Positions 7,818 through 14,840 are shown, counted from the first letter of the stretch. The stretch: 19,891 nt of DNA from Acidimicrobiia bacterium (GCA_025934385.1 JAICYE010000002.1:1-19891), one strand, 5' to 3'. Notes: generated from the sequence alone by a model not told the origin. Made by a program: numbers and translations.

Positions 7818-8219
7818 GTGGGACCCGACGAGCGCGACGGCCCGGCCGGCACCGACCTGTTCGGCCGCCCGTTCGGCACGTGGGCGGAGATCCAGGCCGA
7901 GGCCGCCGTCGACGTGGCCTGGTGGCTGACCCGGGCCGGGGAGATCCACCGGCTCCTCGCCGGAGGCGGTGTGGTCGACGCCGAGCGGCCCGGGCTGGAG
8001 AAGGAGCAGGCGTCGCTGCTGGCCATCATCGGGGCGGCGACGATCGGGCGGCCGTTCTGCTCCTACCTCGAGCTTGACGCCATGGCCGCCGGCGACCGGG
8101 CCGAGGCGATCATGGACCGGCTCGACCGGGCCGGGGTGCCCGACGACGAGCGGGCCGCTCTCAAGGCCGAGCTGCTCGATTGCCGGAGCGCGATGCAGCG
8201 GTGGTTCCCCGGGGCCTGA
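7818..8219 (+). CDS. Hypothetical protein, third gene of the virion-like cassette
   Basis: 133 residues from GTG 7818, 5 nt after the previous stop. The sequence is helical with Trp-rich GTWAEIQ and VDVAWWLTRAGEIHRLL, then EKEQASLLAIIGAATIG and a final helix pair. No membrane segment and no recognised domain. The frame stays open far upstream inside the previous two genes, but that part is a shadow. The short gap and a hairpin right after its stop make it the last gene of the cassette. Confidence 0.65.
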   Translation: MGPDERDGPAGTDLFGRPFGTWAEIQAEAAVDVAWWLTRAGEIHRLLAGGGVVDAERPGLEKEQASLLAIIGAATIGRPFCSYLELDAMAAGDRAEAIMDRLDRAGVPDDERAALKAELLDCRSAMQRWFPGA

Positions 8220-8220
8220 C

Positions 8221-8268
8221 CGGGCCCGGCGTCTACGGACCCAGCTGTTGGGTCAGAAGTCCGGCCCG
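8221..8268 (+). terminator. Nested hairpin after the virion-like cassette
   Basis: Inner stem GACCCA-GCTGT-TGGGTC (8238-8254) is enclosed by outer arms CGGGCC (8221-8226) and GGCCCG (8263-8268). It starts directly after the stop at 8219. There is no U-tract, as is common in actinobacterial terminators, so termination is probable but not proven. Confidence 0.5.
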
Positions 8269-8334
8269 CCGGCCGATGAGCTGTCGAAACGCCGGTATGG
8301 CGCCGCGCGCCGCGCCGCCGCAAAGGAGACGTCA

Positions 8335-8796
8335 GTGAAGCTCGTAGTGCCCGCGCTCGCCCTCGCCGCGCTCGCCCTTGCCGGCTGCGGCGGCGCATCG
8401 AAAACCCCGACCGCCGGCGGTTCGCCGCCCTCGACGGCGCCGGCCGAGGTGAAGGTCCAGCTCGCCGACGGCAACGCCGACGTGCAGGCTCTGACCGGCC
8501 GTGTGGCCACGCTGGAGCAGACGGTCGCCGCCCAGCAGGCCACGATCACCTCGCTGCAAAGCACCGTGCAGGCGCTCCAGAAGGACAACCAGACGCTCGA
8601 CTCCTGGGTGCCGATCCTGCAGAAGATCCAGACCCAGGTGCTCGGCGCTCCGCCCTACGGCGGCGGCGGTGACCTCGAGCAGGTCAAGGCGTGCCTGGGA
8701 GCGATCCGGGCCTATGTGTACTCCGCGACCAACGACTTCAACTTCGGGCCAGCCGGCGTGAGCCCCGGCCCGAACATGTGCAACTACTTCGGGTAG
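8335..8796 (+). CDS. Lipoprotein with coiled coil
   Basis: 153 residues from GTG 8335, preceded by AAAGGAG about 6 nt upstream. The signal peptide VKLVVPALALAALALAGC ends in a clear lipobox (L-A-G-C), so the mature protein is lipid-anchored on the outer face of the membrane. A Ser/Thr/Pro linker follows, then a coiled coil of about residues 55-85 (heptads through VATLEQTVAAQQATITSLQS). A small C-terminal globular part with two Cys (KACLGAIRAYV, MCNYF) ends the protein. Function unknown. A surface protein that alters phage adsorption or cell-cell contact is possible. Confidence 0.8.
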   Translation: MKLVVPALALAALALAGCGGASKTPTAGGSPPSTAPAEVKVQLADGNADVQALTGRVATLEQTVAAQQATITSLQSTVQALQKDNQTLDSWVPILQKIQTQVLGAPPYGGGGDLEQVKACLGAIRAYVYSATNDFNFGPAGVSPGPNMCNYFG

Positions 8797-8836
8797 GGAC
8801 AGCGGGTACGCAAAAGGCGCCGACGACCACGCCCAG

Positions 8837-8853
8837 GGCCCGGTAGGCGGGCC
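8837..8853. terminator. Hairpin between convergent genes
   Basis: GGCCCG-GTAGG-CGGGCC lies between the lipoprotein gene (plus) and the small minus-strand gene ending at 8861. It could stop transcription from both sides. Confidence 0.4.
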
Positions 8854-8860
8854 TGTCGGG

Positions 8861-9031
8861 TTATCGCTCCCGCCGAGACCGGTTGAGAACCCTGCGCTGT
8901 CCTTCGGTCAGAGAGAACCGGCTGGCGGCCCGTGCCGCGGCGGCCTTCCGCCGCGAGTCGCGCTCCTCGGCGCTCTCCGAGATCTCGACGACCTTTCCGG
9001 CGGCCGTCTTCTTGAGGACGTGTTCTGCCAC
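8861..9031 (-). CDS. Small basic hypothetical protein downstream of the GAF gene
   Basis: 56 residues from GTG 9031, 20 nt after the stop of the GAF-domain gene on the same strand. The sequence (VAEHVLKKTAAGKVVEISES ... RFSLTEGQRRVLNRSRRER) is helical and strongly basic at the end, with an Ala/Arg central helix. No ribosome site is obvious. The upstream part of the same frame is a shadow of the GAF gene. It could be a nucleic-acid-binding peptide, but there is no recognised motif. Confidence 0.45.
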   Translation of the reverse strand: MAEHVLKKTAAGKVVEISESAEERDSRRKAAAARAASRFSLTEGQRRVLNRSRRER

Positions 9032-9051
9032 ATCATCAGTGTACCGATGCC

Positions 9052-9756
9052 CTACGACGACGGACCGAGACTTGTGAGGAGCGTGCCCACCACTTCGGCG
9101 AGCTGGTTGATCACGGCCCGGCCGGGGCCAGTCTCGAAGTAGGCGTCTTCGTTGCGGGCGATGGCCGTCAGCACGCCGATCGGGTTCTCCGACGGGTCCC
9201 AGATGGGCGTCCCCGCCACCGACCGGTATTCCTTGAACCGCGCCTGCTGCTCGGGCGTCAATCCATGCGAATCGTCGGAGACGGCGTCGCCGAGCACGAC
9301 GATCAGCGACTTCCGCTGATAGGCGAGACCTGTTGCGCCGTTGCCGACGGCGAAGAGCCGGTGATCGAGGGGGTCCGCCACGCCCTCGGGAAAGACGGGC
9401 ATGAGCAGCTCGGTCGATTCGTCGAAAAGGTAGACGGTCCACTGGAACCCGGGCGGTGTCCCCTCAGTGCCCGGCCGCAGGAGGTTGCCGAGGGCGTAGT
9501 CGAGGGCGCTGGCGCGAAGACGCTCCCGGTTGAGTCGCTGAGATTCCAGAATCGACTCGAGCTGCCGTTCGTGTCGCTGCGTGGAGATCGCAGCCAGGAC
9601 GGCCAGCACGAGCCACACCGCGGCGATGCCGATTCGGCCTGCGAGAGGCATTCCACCCATCTCGGGGAAGATCGAGAAGGCGGTTGGGGCAGCCGCGAGG
9701 ACCAGGGCGAAGACGACGGTGCGAGGTCGGATGACGATCCGACGGGCTTGAGGCAT
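9052..9756 (-). CDS. Membrane-anchored GAF-domain protein
   Basis: 234 residues from ATG 9756. Two N-terminal hydrophobic helices (about residues 10-28, VVFALVLAAAPTAFSIFPEM; about 33-53, GIAAVWLVLAVLAAI) are followed by a charged linker helix (ERQLESILESQRLNRERLRA). The C-terminal ~150 residues have the GAF fold pattern: FQWTVYLFDESTELLMPVFP, GNGATGLAYQRKSLIVVLGD, EYRSVAGTPIWDPSENPIGVL. GAF domains bind small molecules such as cyclic nucleotides or haem. No kinase, HTH or cyclase output domain is present, so it may signal through a partner or only sense. An in-frame start further upstream exists but would overlap the divergent gene. No clear ribosome site precedes the ATG. Confidence 0.75.
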   Translation of the reverse strand: MPQARRIVIRPRTVVFALVLAAAPTAFSIFPEMGGMPLAGRIGIAAVWLVLAVLAAISTQRHERQLESILESQRLNRERLRASALDYALGNLLRPGTEGTPPGFQWTVYLFDESTELLMPVFPEGVADPLDHRLFAVGNGATGLAYQRKSLIVVLGDAVSDDSHGLTPEQQARFKEYRSVAGTPIWDPSENPIGVLTAIARNEDAYFETGPGRAVINQLAEVVGTLLTSLGPSS

Positions 9757-9824
9757 GGAATTCGAATGATCGCGCCCGGACGAGACGGTGAGCACCCGAG
9801 GTGAAAGGGGGAACTTGTGTTCGC

Positions 9825-9830
9825 TATGGT
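9825..9830 (+). promoter_or_regulatory. -10 box of a probable leaderless promoter
   Basis: TATGGT ends 8 nt before the GTG at 9839, the spacing expected when transcription starts at the initiation codon. Only a weak -35 (GTGAAA, 9801-9806, 18 nt away) can be proposed. Confidence 0.4.
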
Positions 9831-9838
9831 GTCCGGTC

Positions 9839-10033
9839 GTGGACCCTGACCAGATCGCCACGCCGGAACGGACCGAGCAGCTGCGCCGGTCGATGGCCAT
9901 GCTTGGCCCCGGCCAGCCGTCCGGGCTCACCCGCGACGACGCCATGCTGATCCTCGAGGCCCTCGAGCGGCTCCAGCGCTGGGCCCTCGGCCGGAACTGC
10001 CACACCGAGGCGCCGGTGGAGGGCCCGTCGTAG
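9839..10033 (+). CDS. Small hypothetical protein
   Basis: 64 residues from GTG 9839, divergent from the GAF gene. Two helices are predicted by eye (TEQLRRSMAML and DDAMLILEALERLQRWALG), with a short Cys/His-containing tail. No domain recognised. The frame is open back to an ATG at 9788, but that extension would include the promoter-like TATGGT and reads as non-coding. Confidence 0.55.
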   Translation: MDPDQIATPERTEQLRRSMAMLGPGQPSGLTRDDAMLILEALERLQRWALGRNCHTEAPVEGPS

Positions 10034-10067
10034 ACTTCGCCGGGCTGGGCGACGAGAGGACGCCACC

Positions 10068-10451
10068 GTGACCCTGCGACGCTTCCGGCTCCTGCTCCTG
10101 ATCGTCCTGGTGATCCCCGCCTGCAGCAGCTCGAGTAAGGGGACGGGCGGCAGCACGACCACGTCGTTCAATCCCAGAGCGACGGTCACCCTGGGCAGCT
10201 CCAGTACGACCGCCCCGGCAGTGACGACCAGCACGTCGACGACCCGGGGAACCGCCGCCACCACCACGGCGACCACGGCCAGGGCGGCGACGACGAGCAC
10301 AGCCACGACCCCGACCACCGCCGCCACGGCGGCCGTCCACCCGGGGGCGTTCTGCTCCCCGGAGGGGGCCCATGGCCAGACGAGCAGCGGAACGCCCATG
10401 ACCTGTTCGACCAGCCCGACCGATTCCCGGGACCGGTGGCGCGCCGGATGA
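10068..10451 (+). CDS. Thr/Ser-rich lipoprotein with conserved C-terminal motif
   Basis: 127 residues from GTG 10068 with GAGAGGA 7 nt upstream. The signal peptide VTLRRFRLLLLIVLVIPAC has a lipobox (I-P-A-C). Residues ~20-90 are almost all Thr, Ser and Ala, a flexible stalk suited to crossing the cell wall. The end (GAFCSPEGAHGQTSSGTPMTC ... DRWRAG) matches a short two-Cys motif common at the C-terminus of secreted actinobacterial proteins (Cys-x-x-x-Gly ... Gly-Thr-x-x-x-Cys ... Arg-Trp). It is therefore most likely a surface-exposed wall-associated lipoprotein. The precise role is unknown. Confidence 0.75.
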   Translation: MTLRRFRLLLLIVLVIPACSSSSKGTGGSTTTSFNPRATVTLGSSSTTAPAVTTSTSTTRGTAATTTATTARAATTSTATTPTTAATAAVHPGAFCSPEGAHGQTSSGTPMTCSTSPTDSRDRWRAG

Positions 10452-10488
10452 CCGGCCGACCGTCAGACCCAGTCATAGCGAGAGGCCC

Positions 10489-11037
10489 ATGAGCCTACGC
10501 AGCCCCCGCGTGTGGGCGGTGGCCGTGATCCTCGCCCTCATGGGCCTGGCCGTCTACGTCACCGTTACGGCCGATCGGGGACCCTCGGCCCATCCCGTGG
10601 CCGTCCAGGACGTCACCACGGCTTCCACGACAGGTCCGGGAGTGGCGGCCACCAGGACCGCCGACCGGCCCGACCCGGCCATGACCCCGGGCGTCGCCGA
10701 CCCGGCCGTCACTCAGGCCGACATCCACCAGACGATCTGCGTGTCCGGCTACACCTCCCGGGTCCGCAGCGTGTCCCAGTCGACCAAGGACCGGGTCTAC
10801 GCCGAGTACGGCATCACCAGCCACCCCACCGGGGCCTACGAGGTCGACCACCTGATCTCGCTCGAGCTCGGCGGCTCCAACGACATCCACAATCTGTGGC
10901 CCGAGCCGTCGACCGAGGCGGACAACTCCCACGACAAGGACGTCATGGAGAACCGCCTCCACGCCGAGGTCTGCGCCGGGCAGTTGACCCTCGCCCAAGG
11001 GCAGGACGAGATCGTCCACTGGTGGATGTACGAATAG
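10489..11037 (+). CDS. Membrane-anchored protein with HNH-like motif (putative extracytoplasmic nuclease)
   Basis: 182 residues from ATG 10489, with an AGAGG just upstream. There is a single N-terminal membrane helix (about residues 7-25, VWAVAVILALMGLAVYVTV), a Thr/Pro linker, and a C-terminal domain. That domain carries YEVDHLISLELGGSNDIHNLWPEP (around residues 117-140, here written in two parts: YEVDHLISLELGG and SNDIHNLWPEP). The D-H pair followed by N-x-x-x-N spacing is that of HNH-type nuclease folds, and this particular pattern recurs in many uncharacterised bacterial proteins. The orientation places the domain outside the membrane. A nuclease acting on incoming DNA is inference; the activity of this family is not established to my knowledge. 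Confidence 0.65.
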   Translation: MSLRSPRVWAVAVILALMGLAVYVTVTADRGPSAHPVAVQDVTTASTTGPGVAATRTADRPDPAMTPGVADPAVTQADIHQTICVSGYTSRVRSVSQSTKDRVYAEYGITSHPTGAYEVDHLISLELGGSNDIHNLWPEPSTEADNSHDKDVMENRLHAEVCAGQLTLAQGQDEIVHWWMYE

Positions 11038-11081
11038 GGCGCATCGCTCAAGCGGCGGCTTCGCAGCGCCGATGACACAGC

Positions 11082-11639
11082 ATGAGCGCGCCGTACGTAA
11101 GCACCCCGTCTCGTCTTCGGCTCATGATTCCGGACGCCCTCGTCGAGACGTTCAAGGGTCTCGGGATGCTTGCGCTGGGCGGTGGCTTCCTCGTCGACTC
11201 CATCACCAGCGCCGCGAACAACCCCGGGTACTGGAAGTGGCTCGGACCGCTGCTCGGAGTCCTGTTTCTGGTCGGCGGTGTGAGCACACTCACGTTTCGA
11301 ACGCGGATCCGTCGGCTTATGGCCACTCAGTCGGCTCGGGCCGGATTGGTGCGACTCCAATCCCAGGCCGTGAAGACGACGTACATCAACCTGGTCCCCC
11401 AGAGCAGCATCTCGTTCCGCGAGTACGCCCTCATCGTGAGCGATGAGGGAAAGGCGGTGCGCTACCCGATCGGGCGGGTGCAGGCCAAAGACGGGGCCTT
11501 CTGGTACCGCCGTCCGGTTCGGGTTTGGTCGTCCGGCGCGATGTGTGTGGTGGCGGACGCGGACGGCGTCATCCTGTGGCCGACAGGCACGGCCAAGAAG
11601 GTTCCGACTCCGGAAGGCTGGGAAAAGGGCTTCATCTAG
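11082..11639 (+). CDS. Two-helix membrane protein of unknown function
   Basis: 185 residues from ATG 11082. Two hydrophobic helices (about residues 26-45, LGMLALGGGFLVDSI; about 52-72, WLGPLLGVLFLVGGVSTLTF) precede a soluble C-terminal domain rich in beta-type segments (YALIVSDEGKAVRYPIGRVQ, MCVVADADGVILWP). No family recognised. It ends next to the convergent ligase remnant. Confidence 0.6.
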   Translation: MSAPYVSTPSRLRLMIPDALVETFKGLGMLALGGGFLVDSITSAANNPGYWKWLGPLLGVLFLVGGVSTLTFRTRIRRLMATQSARAGLVRLQSQAVKTTYINLVPQSSISFREYALIVSDEGKAVRYPIGRVQAKDGAFWYRRPVRVWSSGAMCVVADADGVILWPTGTAKKVPTPEGWEKGFI

Positions 11640-11642
11640 GGC

Positions 11643-11658
11643 CGGGCTTAACGGCCCG
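11643..11658. terminator. Hairpin between convergent genes
   Basis: CGGGC-TTAACG-GCCCG lies exactly between the stop of the membrane-protein gene (11639) and the stop of the ligase remnant (11659). It is a short stem with no U-tract. Confidence 0.35.
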
Positions 11659-12499
11659 TCATGCGAGCGGCTCGAAGACCAACGACCGCAGCGTGGCGTG
11701 GCGCAGCTGGCTCCCGGCCAGGTAGCGCACCTCGGCCACGACGCCCGGCTCGAAGAACACCGCCCCCGGCGGGGCCCAGCCGCCGAACGGACTGTCGACG
11801 GTCGGCCGGGCCCGGCCCATGAGCTGCTCGAACGGCTCCTGGGTGAACCCCCACTCCACCCGCCCGACGTAGCGAACCCGCCCGTCGGCGGCGCCGAGCC
11901 CGAGCACCAGGGCGAACCGTTCCTCCGGTGTCGGCGCCACGCCGAGGACGTCGTACCAAGCCCGGTCGAAGTGCTTCGTCTTGACCCACGCCGCGGTGCG
12001 CACCCCGGGCCGGTACGGGGCGTCGAGCCGTTTGGCCACCACACCCTCGATGCCCTCGGCGCGGGTGGCCTCGAGCAGGGTGGCGCCCTCCCCCGGGTAG
12101 GACGGTGTGGTGCACCAGGCGGGGCCGTCGAGGGCGAGCCCGGCCAGCATCGCCCGCCTCGCCTCCCAGCGCCGGGACATCACGTCCTCGCCGGCCAGCA
12201 CCAGCACGTCGAAGGCGACGAACACCAGGCGGCCGGGGTCTGACTGGCCGAAGCCGCGGCGGCGCATCCCGTCGAAGTCGACCCGGCCGTCGCCGGCGAG
12301 GACCACAAGCTCCCCGTCGAGGATCGTGCCCGCCGCCAGGACCCCGGCTAGCGGCCCCAGCTCCGGGAGGCGGCCGGCGAGATCCGTGCCCCGGCGGGAG
12401 ACGACCCGGAGGCGCCGGCCGTCGCGGTGGATCGAACGACCAGCGCCCCTCGTCGCCGGGGAGAGGCCCGGAGGTGGCGAGCATCGGGTCGACGAGCAT
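11659..12499 (-). pseudogene. ATP-dependent DNA ligase, catalytic-lysine segment deleted and frame broken
   Basis: ATG 12499 opens a typical ligase N-terminus (MLVDPMLATSGPLPGDEGRWSF). In active enzymes this is followed within a few residues by the K-x-D-G motif that is adenylated. Here the sequence jumps directly to the next conserved block (RDGRRLRVVSRRGTDLAGRL) in a different frame, near 12424-12436. So roughly a dozen codons including the lysine are gone. Downstream everything is intact in one frame: DGE (motif III), IEGVVAKR (motif IV), WVKTKH (motif V), and an OB-fold-like C-terminus ending VFEPLA. A shorter product could start at GTG 12306 but would lack ligase activity. The alternative is an assembly or sequencing error removing about 35-40 bases. 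Confidence 0.75.
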
Positions 12500-12594
12500 G
12501 GCCGTCCGAAGGTACCGGCAGGCCGGGACGGCGCGACCTCAACCTCGGGTTGAGCCGCCCGGGGAAATAGGGCACTAACCCGGCCTCATGTGTG

Positions 12595-12608
12595 AATCAC
12601 GCTTGATT
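12595..12608. repeat. Short inverted repeat upstream of the integrase gene
   Basis: AATCA-CGCT-TGATT, 5-bp arms, 29 nt before the integrase ATG, in a locally A+T-richer patch. It could be an operator or part of the attachment region. Short enough that chance is possible. Confidence 0.35.
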
Positions 12609-12637
12609 AACGCCCTATTGCCTGCCACCCTCGCTTC

Positions 12638-14050
12638 ATGCCGAAAGCCGCCGCCGTGTACTGCAGGATCTCCGACGACCGCGACGGCTCCGCCGCCGGC
12701 GTCACGCGCCAGCAGGCCGACTGCCTGGCCCTCGCCGAGCGCCGGGCATGGCCGGTGGCCGAGGTATTCGTCGACAACGACGCTTCCGCCTACAACGGCA
12801 AGCCCCGCCCGGCCTACCGCCGGATGCTCGAGGGCCTCAAGCGAGGCGAGCTCGACGCCGTCGTGGTGTGGCACCTCGACCGCCTCCACCGACGCCCGGC
12901 CGAGTTGGAGGAGTTCTTCGAGGTGTGCGACGCCGCCGGCGTGAAGCACATGGCCTCGGTCACCGGCGACGTCGACCTGTCCACCCACGACGGACGGTTC
13001 ATGGCCCGGATCCTCGGGGCCGTGGCCCGCAAGGAGTCCGACGACAAGAGTCGCCGGACGCGCTGGAAGCACCAGGAGCTGGCCGAGGCCGGCGCTGCGG
13101 TCGGAGGCGGGCGGCCGTTCGGGTTCAACCGCGACGGGGTCACGTTGACAGTCAGGAAGGACGAGGCCCTCCTGATCCGCTACGCCGTCGAGCGGATCCT
13201 CGCCGGGGACTCCATACGGTCAATCGCAGCCGACTGGAACGCCGTCGGGATGAAGACGACGAAGGGCAACGCCTGGACCCAGTCCGGGTTACGGCGGGTC
13301 CTCATGGCTCACCGCATCGCCGGCAACCGGTCGATGGGGTTCGACGGCCCGGTGGTGGCCCGGGGCTGCTTCCCGGCCATTGTCGACGAGGCGGCCCACG
13401 CCCGCATGCGCGCCGTGCTGGCCGACCCGCAGCGGACCACCGGCGGGTTCGGGCCCCGACAGAACCTGCTCACCGGCTTCCTCGAGTGCTCGAAGTGCGG
13501 GGCCCGGTTGATCTCCCGGCGGGGCCGGAACCGGACGCGGACCTACTACTGCGCCAGCGGCCCCCAGAAGTTCGGCTGTGGCGGCACCCGCGTGGTTGCC
13601 GACCCGGTCGAGGAGCTCATCGTCAGGGCCGTGTTCGCCCGCCTCGACTCGCCGGCGGCGGCCGCCGCACTGCGGGAGACGCCGGAGCGCGACGACACCC
13701 TCGACGACCAGATCGCGCAGGACACGGCCGCCCTTGAGCAGCTGGCCCGCGACCACTACGTCGACCGCAACATCGGCCGGGCGGAGTTCATGGCCGCCCG
13801 GGCTCCGCTGGAGGCCCGTTTGGAGGCCGCTACACGCCGCCGCCAGCGGGAACGGGGGATGAACGCCCTAGCCGGGTTCGAGAGCGGCTCCGGGGCGCTC
13901 GGGACCCGCTGGGACGAGCTCAGCCTCGACCGGAAGCGCGCCATCATCGGCGCGCTGATCGACCGGATCGTCGTCGGCCCCGGCCGCCCGGGCTGGTCGT
14001 TCGATGAGGGGCGTCTCGCCCCACCGTTCGGACCGGTCTGGAAGGTGTGA
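12638..14050 (+). CDS. Large serine recombinase (integrase)
   Basis: 470 residues, typical for the compact end of this family. The N-terminal catalytic domain begins AAAVYCRISDDRDG with the nucleophile at Ser12, then VVVWHLDRLHRRPAELEEF, and GRFMARILGAVARKESDDKSRR, the long helix with its conserved Glu-Ser/Arg cluster. The 'recombinase' domain follows (GGGRPFGFN to SGLRRVLMAHRIAGNRSMG). A zinc ribbon comes next with Cys284, Cys287, Cys305 and Cys314, then a coiled coil (about residues 345-410) that controls direction. Such enzymes integrate a circular element into a chromosomal attB through attP, usually lying beside the gene. No ribosome site is obvious. A separate directionality factor is not identified. 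Confidence 0.95.
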   Translation: MPKAAAVYCRISDDRDGSAAGVTRQQADCLALAERRAWPVAEVFVDNDASAYNGKPRPAYRRMLEGLKRGELDAVVVWHLDRLHRRPAELEEFFEVCDAAGVKHMASVTGDVDLSTHDGRFMARILGAVARKESDDKSRRTRWKHQELAEAGAAVGGGRPFGFNRDGVTLTVRKDEALLIRYAVERILAGDSIRSIAADWNAVGMKTTKGNAWTQSGLRRVLMAHRIAGNRSMGFDGPVVARGCFPAIVDEAAHARMRAVLADPQRTTGGFGPRQNLLTGFLECSKCGARLISRRGRNRTRTYYCASGPQKFGCGGTRVVADPVEELIVRAVFARLDSPAAAAALRETPERDDTLDDQIAQDTAALEQLARDHYVDRNIGRAEFMAARAPLEARLEAATRRRQRERGMNALAGFESGSGALGTRWDELSLDRKRAIIGALIDRIVVGPGRPGWSFDEGRLAPPFGPVWKV

Positions 14051-14073
14051 AAGGCCGAGAAGTATCCACCTAT

Positions 14074-14110
14074 CAGCCTGTATGACAATAGGAATATGAC
14101 AGCCTGTCAT
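14074..14110. repeat. Palindrome and direct repeat after the integrase gene (candidate attP or operator)
   Basis: A perfect 15-nt palindrome ATGACAG-C-CTGTCAT (14096-14110) shares its half-site with an upstream copy. CAGCCTGT occurs at 14074-14081 and again at 14100-14107, and ATGACA at 14082-14087 and 14096-14101. The block is A+T-richer than its surroundings and lies between the integrase stop and the next gene's promoter. That is where attP of large serine integrases is often found. It may equally be an operator for the downstream promoter. Confidence 0.5.
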
Positions 14111-14126
14111 CAGCCCTGATTTCCCG

Positions 14127-14155
14127 TTGGAACCTGGCCGGTGATTTGGTAGGCT
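14127..14155 (+). promoter_or_regulatory. Promoter of the replication-region genes
   Basis: -35 TTGGAA (14127-14132), 17-nt spacer, -10 TAGGCT (14150-14155), then 9 nt to ATG 14165. Spacing and boxes are good, and the short distance suggests a leaderless or nearly leaderless transcript. The palindrome at 14096-14110 lies just upstream of the -35 box. Confidence 0.6.
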
Positions 14156-14164
14156 GCCACCACG

Positions 14165-14551
14165 ATGCTGTACGTCCTGGTGTGTGCCGGTAACGAGTTC
14201 GCCCTGGGAACGGCCGAGGGAGAGGTGCTCTACCGGTCGCCCGGATGGGACGTTCATTTCGACGAGAAGGCCTGCGCCATCGTCACCGTCACGACCGAGA
14301 TGTGGGACACCCTGCGGCCGTGCTGCTTCTTCGCCCGGGCGCGTGACCGGCACTGCAGCGCGCTCGCCGCCGTCGTCGCTCTCGTGCCGGCAAGCCGGAA
14401 GCCTGAGCCCGCACCCGTTCCGCCGGACCACGAACGGGACCTCGGGGACCGGGAGGCGCAGCCCCAGCTGGTGAGAGCGATGGCCGACGCCGCCCTCGCG
14501 CCGCCCGTCGCGCCCGTCCCCGGTTCCACCCGGGAGGCTGTCGCCGCGTAG
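14165..14551 (+). CDS. Hypothetical protein, first gene after the integrase
   Basis: 128 residues from ATG 14165, placed right behind a promoter with no ribosome site. The N-terminal ~75 residues are beta-rich (MLYVLVCAGNEFALG, VLYRSPGWDVHFDEKACAIV, RPCCFFARARDRHC) with four Cys. The C-terminal half is a Pro/Ala-rich, probably disordered tail. No family recognised. The position directly upstream of an HTH gene suggests a regulatory or accessory role, but nothing in the sequence confirms it. Confidence 0.55.
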   Translation: MLYVLVCAGNEFALGTAEGEVLYRSPGWDVHFDEKACAIVTVTTEMWDTLRPCCFFARARDRHCSALAAVVALVPASRKPEPAPVPPDHERDLGDREAQPQLVRAMADAALAPPVAPVPGSTREAVAA

Positions 14552-14588
14552 TGCCCGCGCCTCCCCGGTTCTCGAGCGGAGGCGAGCG

Positions 14589-14840
14589 TTGACTCCACAT
14601 CCCCAGCCGGCCCGCGGCGTCATCGCCATGCGACGGCTCAGCATCCGGGCCGTCGCCAAGCAGATCGGCCACAACGAACACTGGGTCGGGCGAGTCCTGA
14701 ACGGATACGGTCGCCCGTCCCCGGAATTCCGCCGGGCACTCTCGGAGCTTCTGGGCGTCCCCGAGTCGGAGCTGTTCCACGACGAGTTCGAGCCGCGGCC
14801 CCATTTCCCGGGGAACCGTGCGCTCGAGGCGGCGTCGTGA
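14589..14840 (+). CDS. Small XRE-type helix-turn-helix regulator
   Basis: 83 residues from TTG 14589, chosen because GGAGG (14578-14582) is 6 nt upstream and because the first HTH helix (ARGVIAMRRLSIRAVAKQIG) begins before the internal ATG at 14628. The pattern LSIRAVAKQIG-HNEHWVGRVLNG-PSPEFRRALSELLGV is a classic XRE fold with the recognition helix near HNEHWVGRVLN. The stop overlaps the next GTG (GTGA). It may act as a repressor, or as an excision or copy-number control protein for this replication region. Confidence 0.75.
   Translation: MTPHPQPARGVIAMRRLSIRAVAKQIGHNEHWVGRVLNGYGRPSPEFRRALSELLGVPESELFHDEFEPRPHFPGNRALEAAS

Noticed and set aside
12306..12499. Programmed frameshift to explain the split ligase
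   Set aside because: No slippery sequence is apparent. A frame change alone would not restore the missing catalytic-lysine codons, so a deletion fits better.
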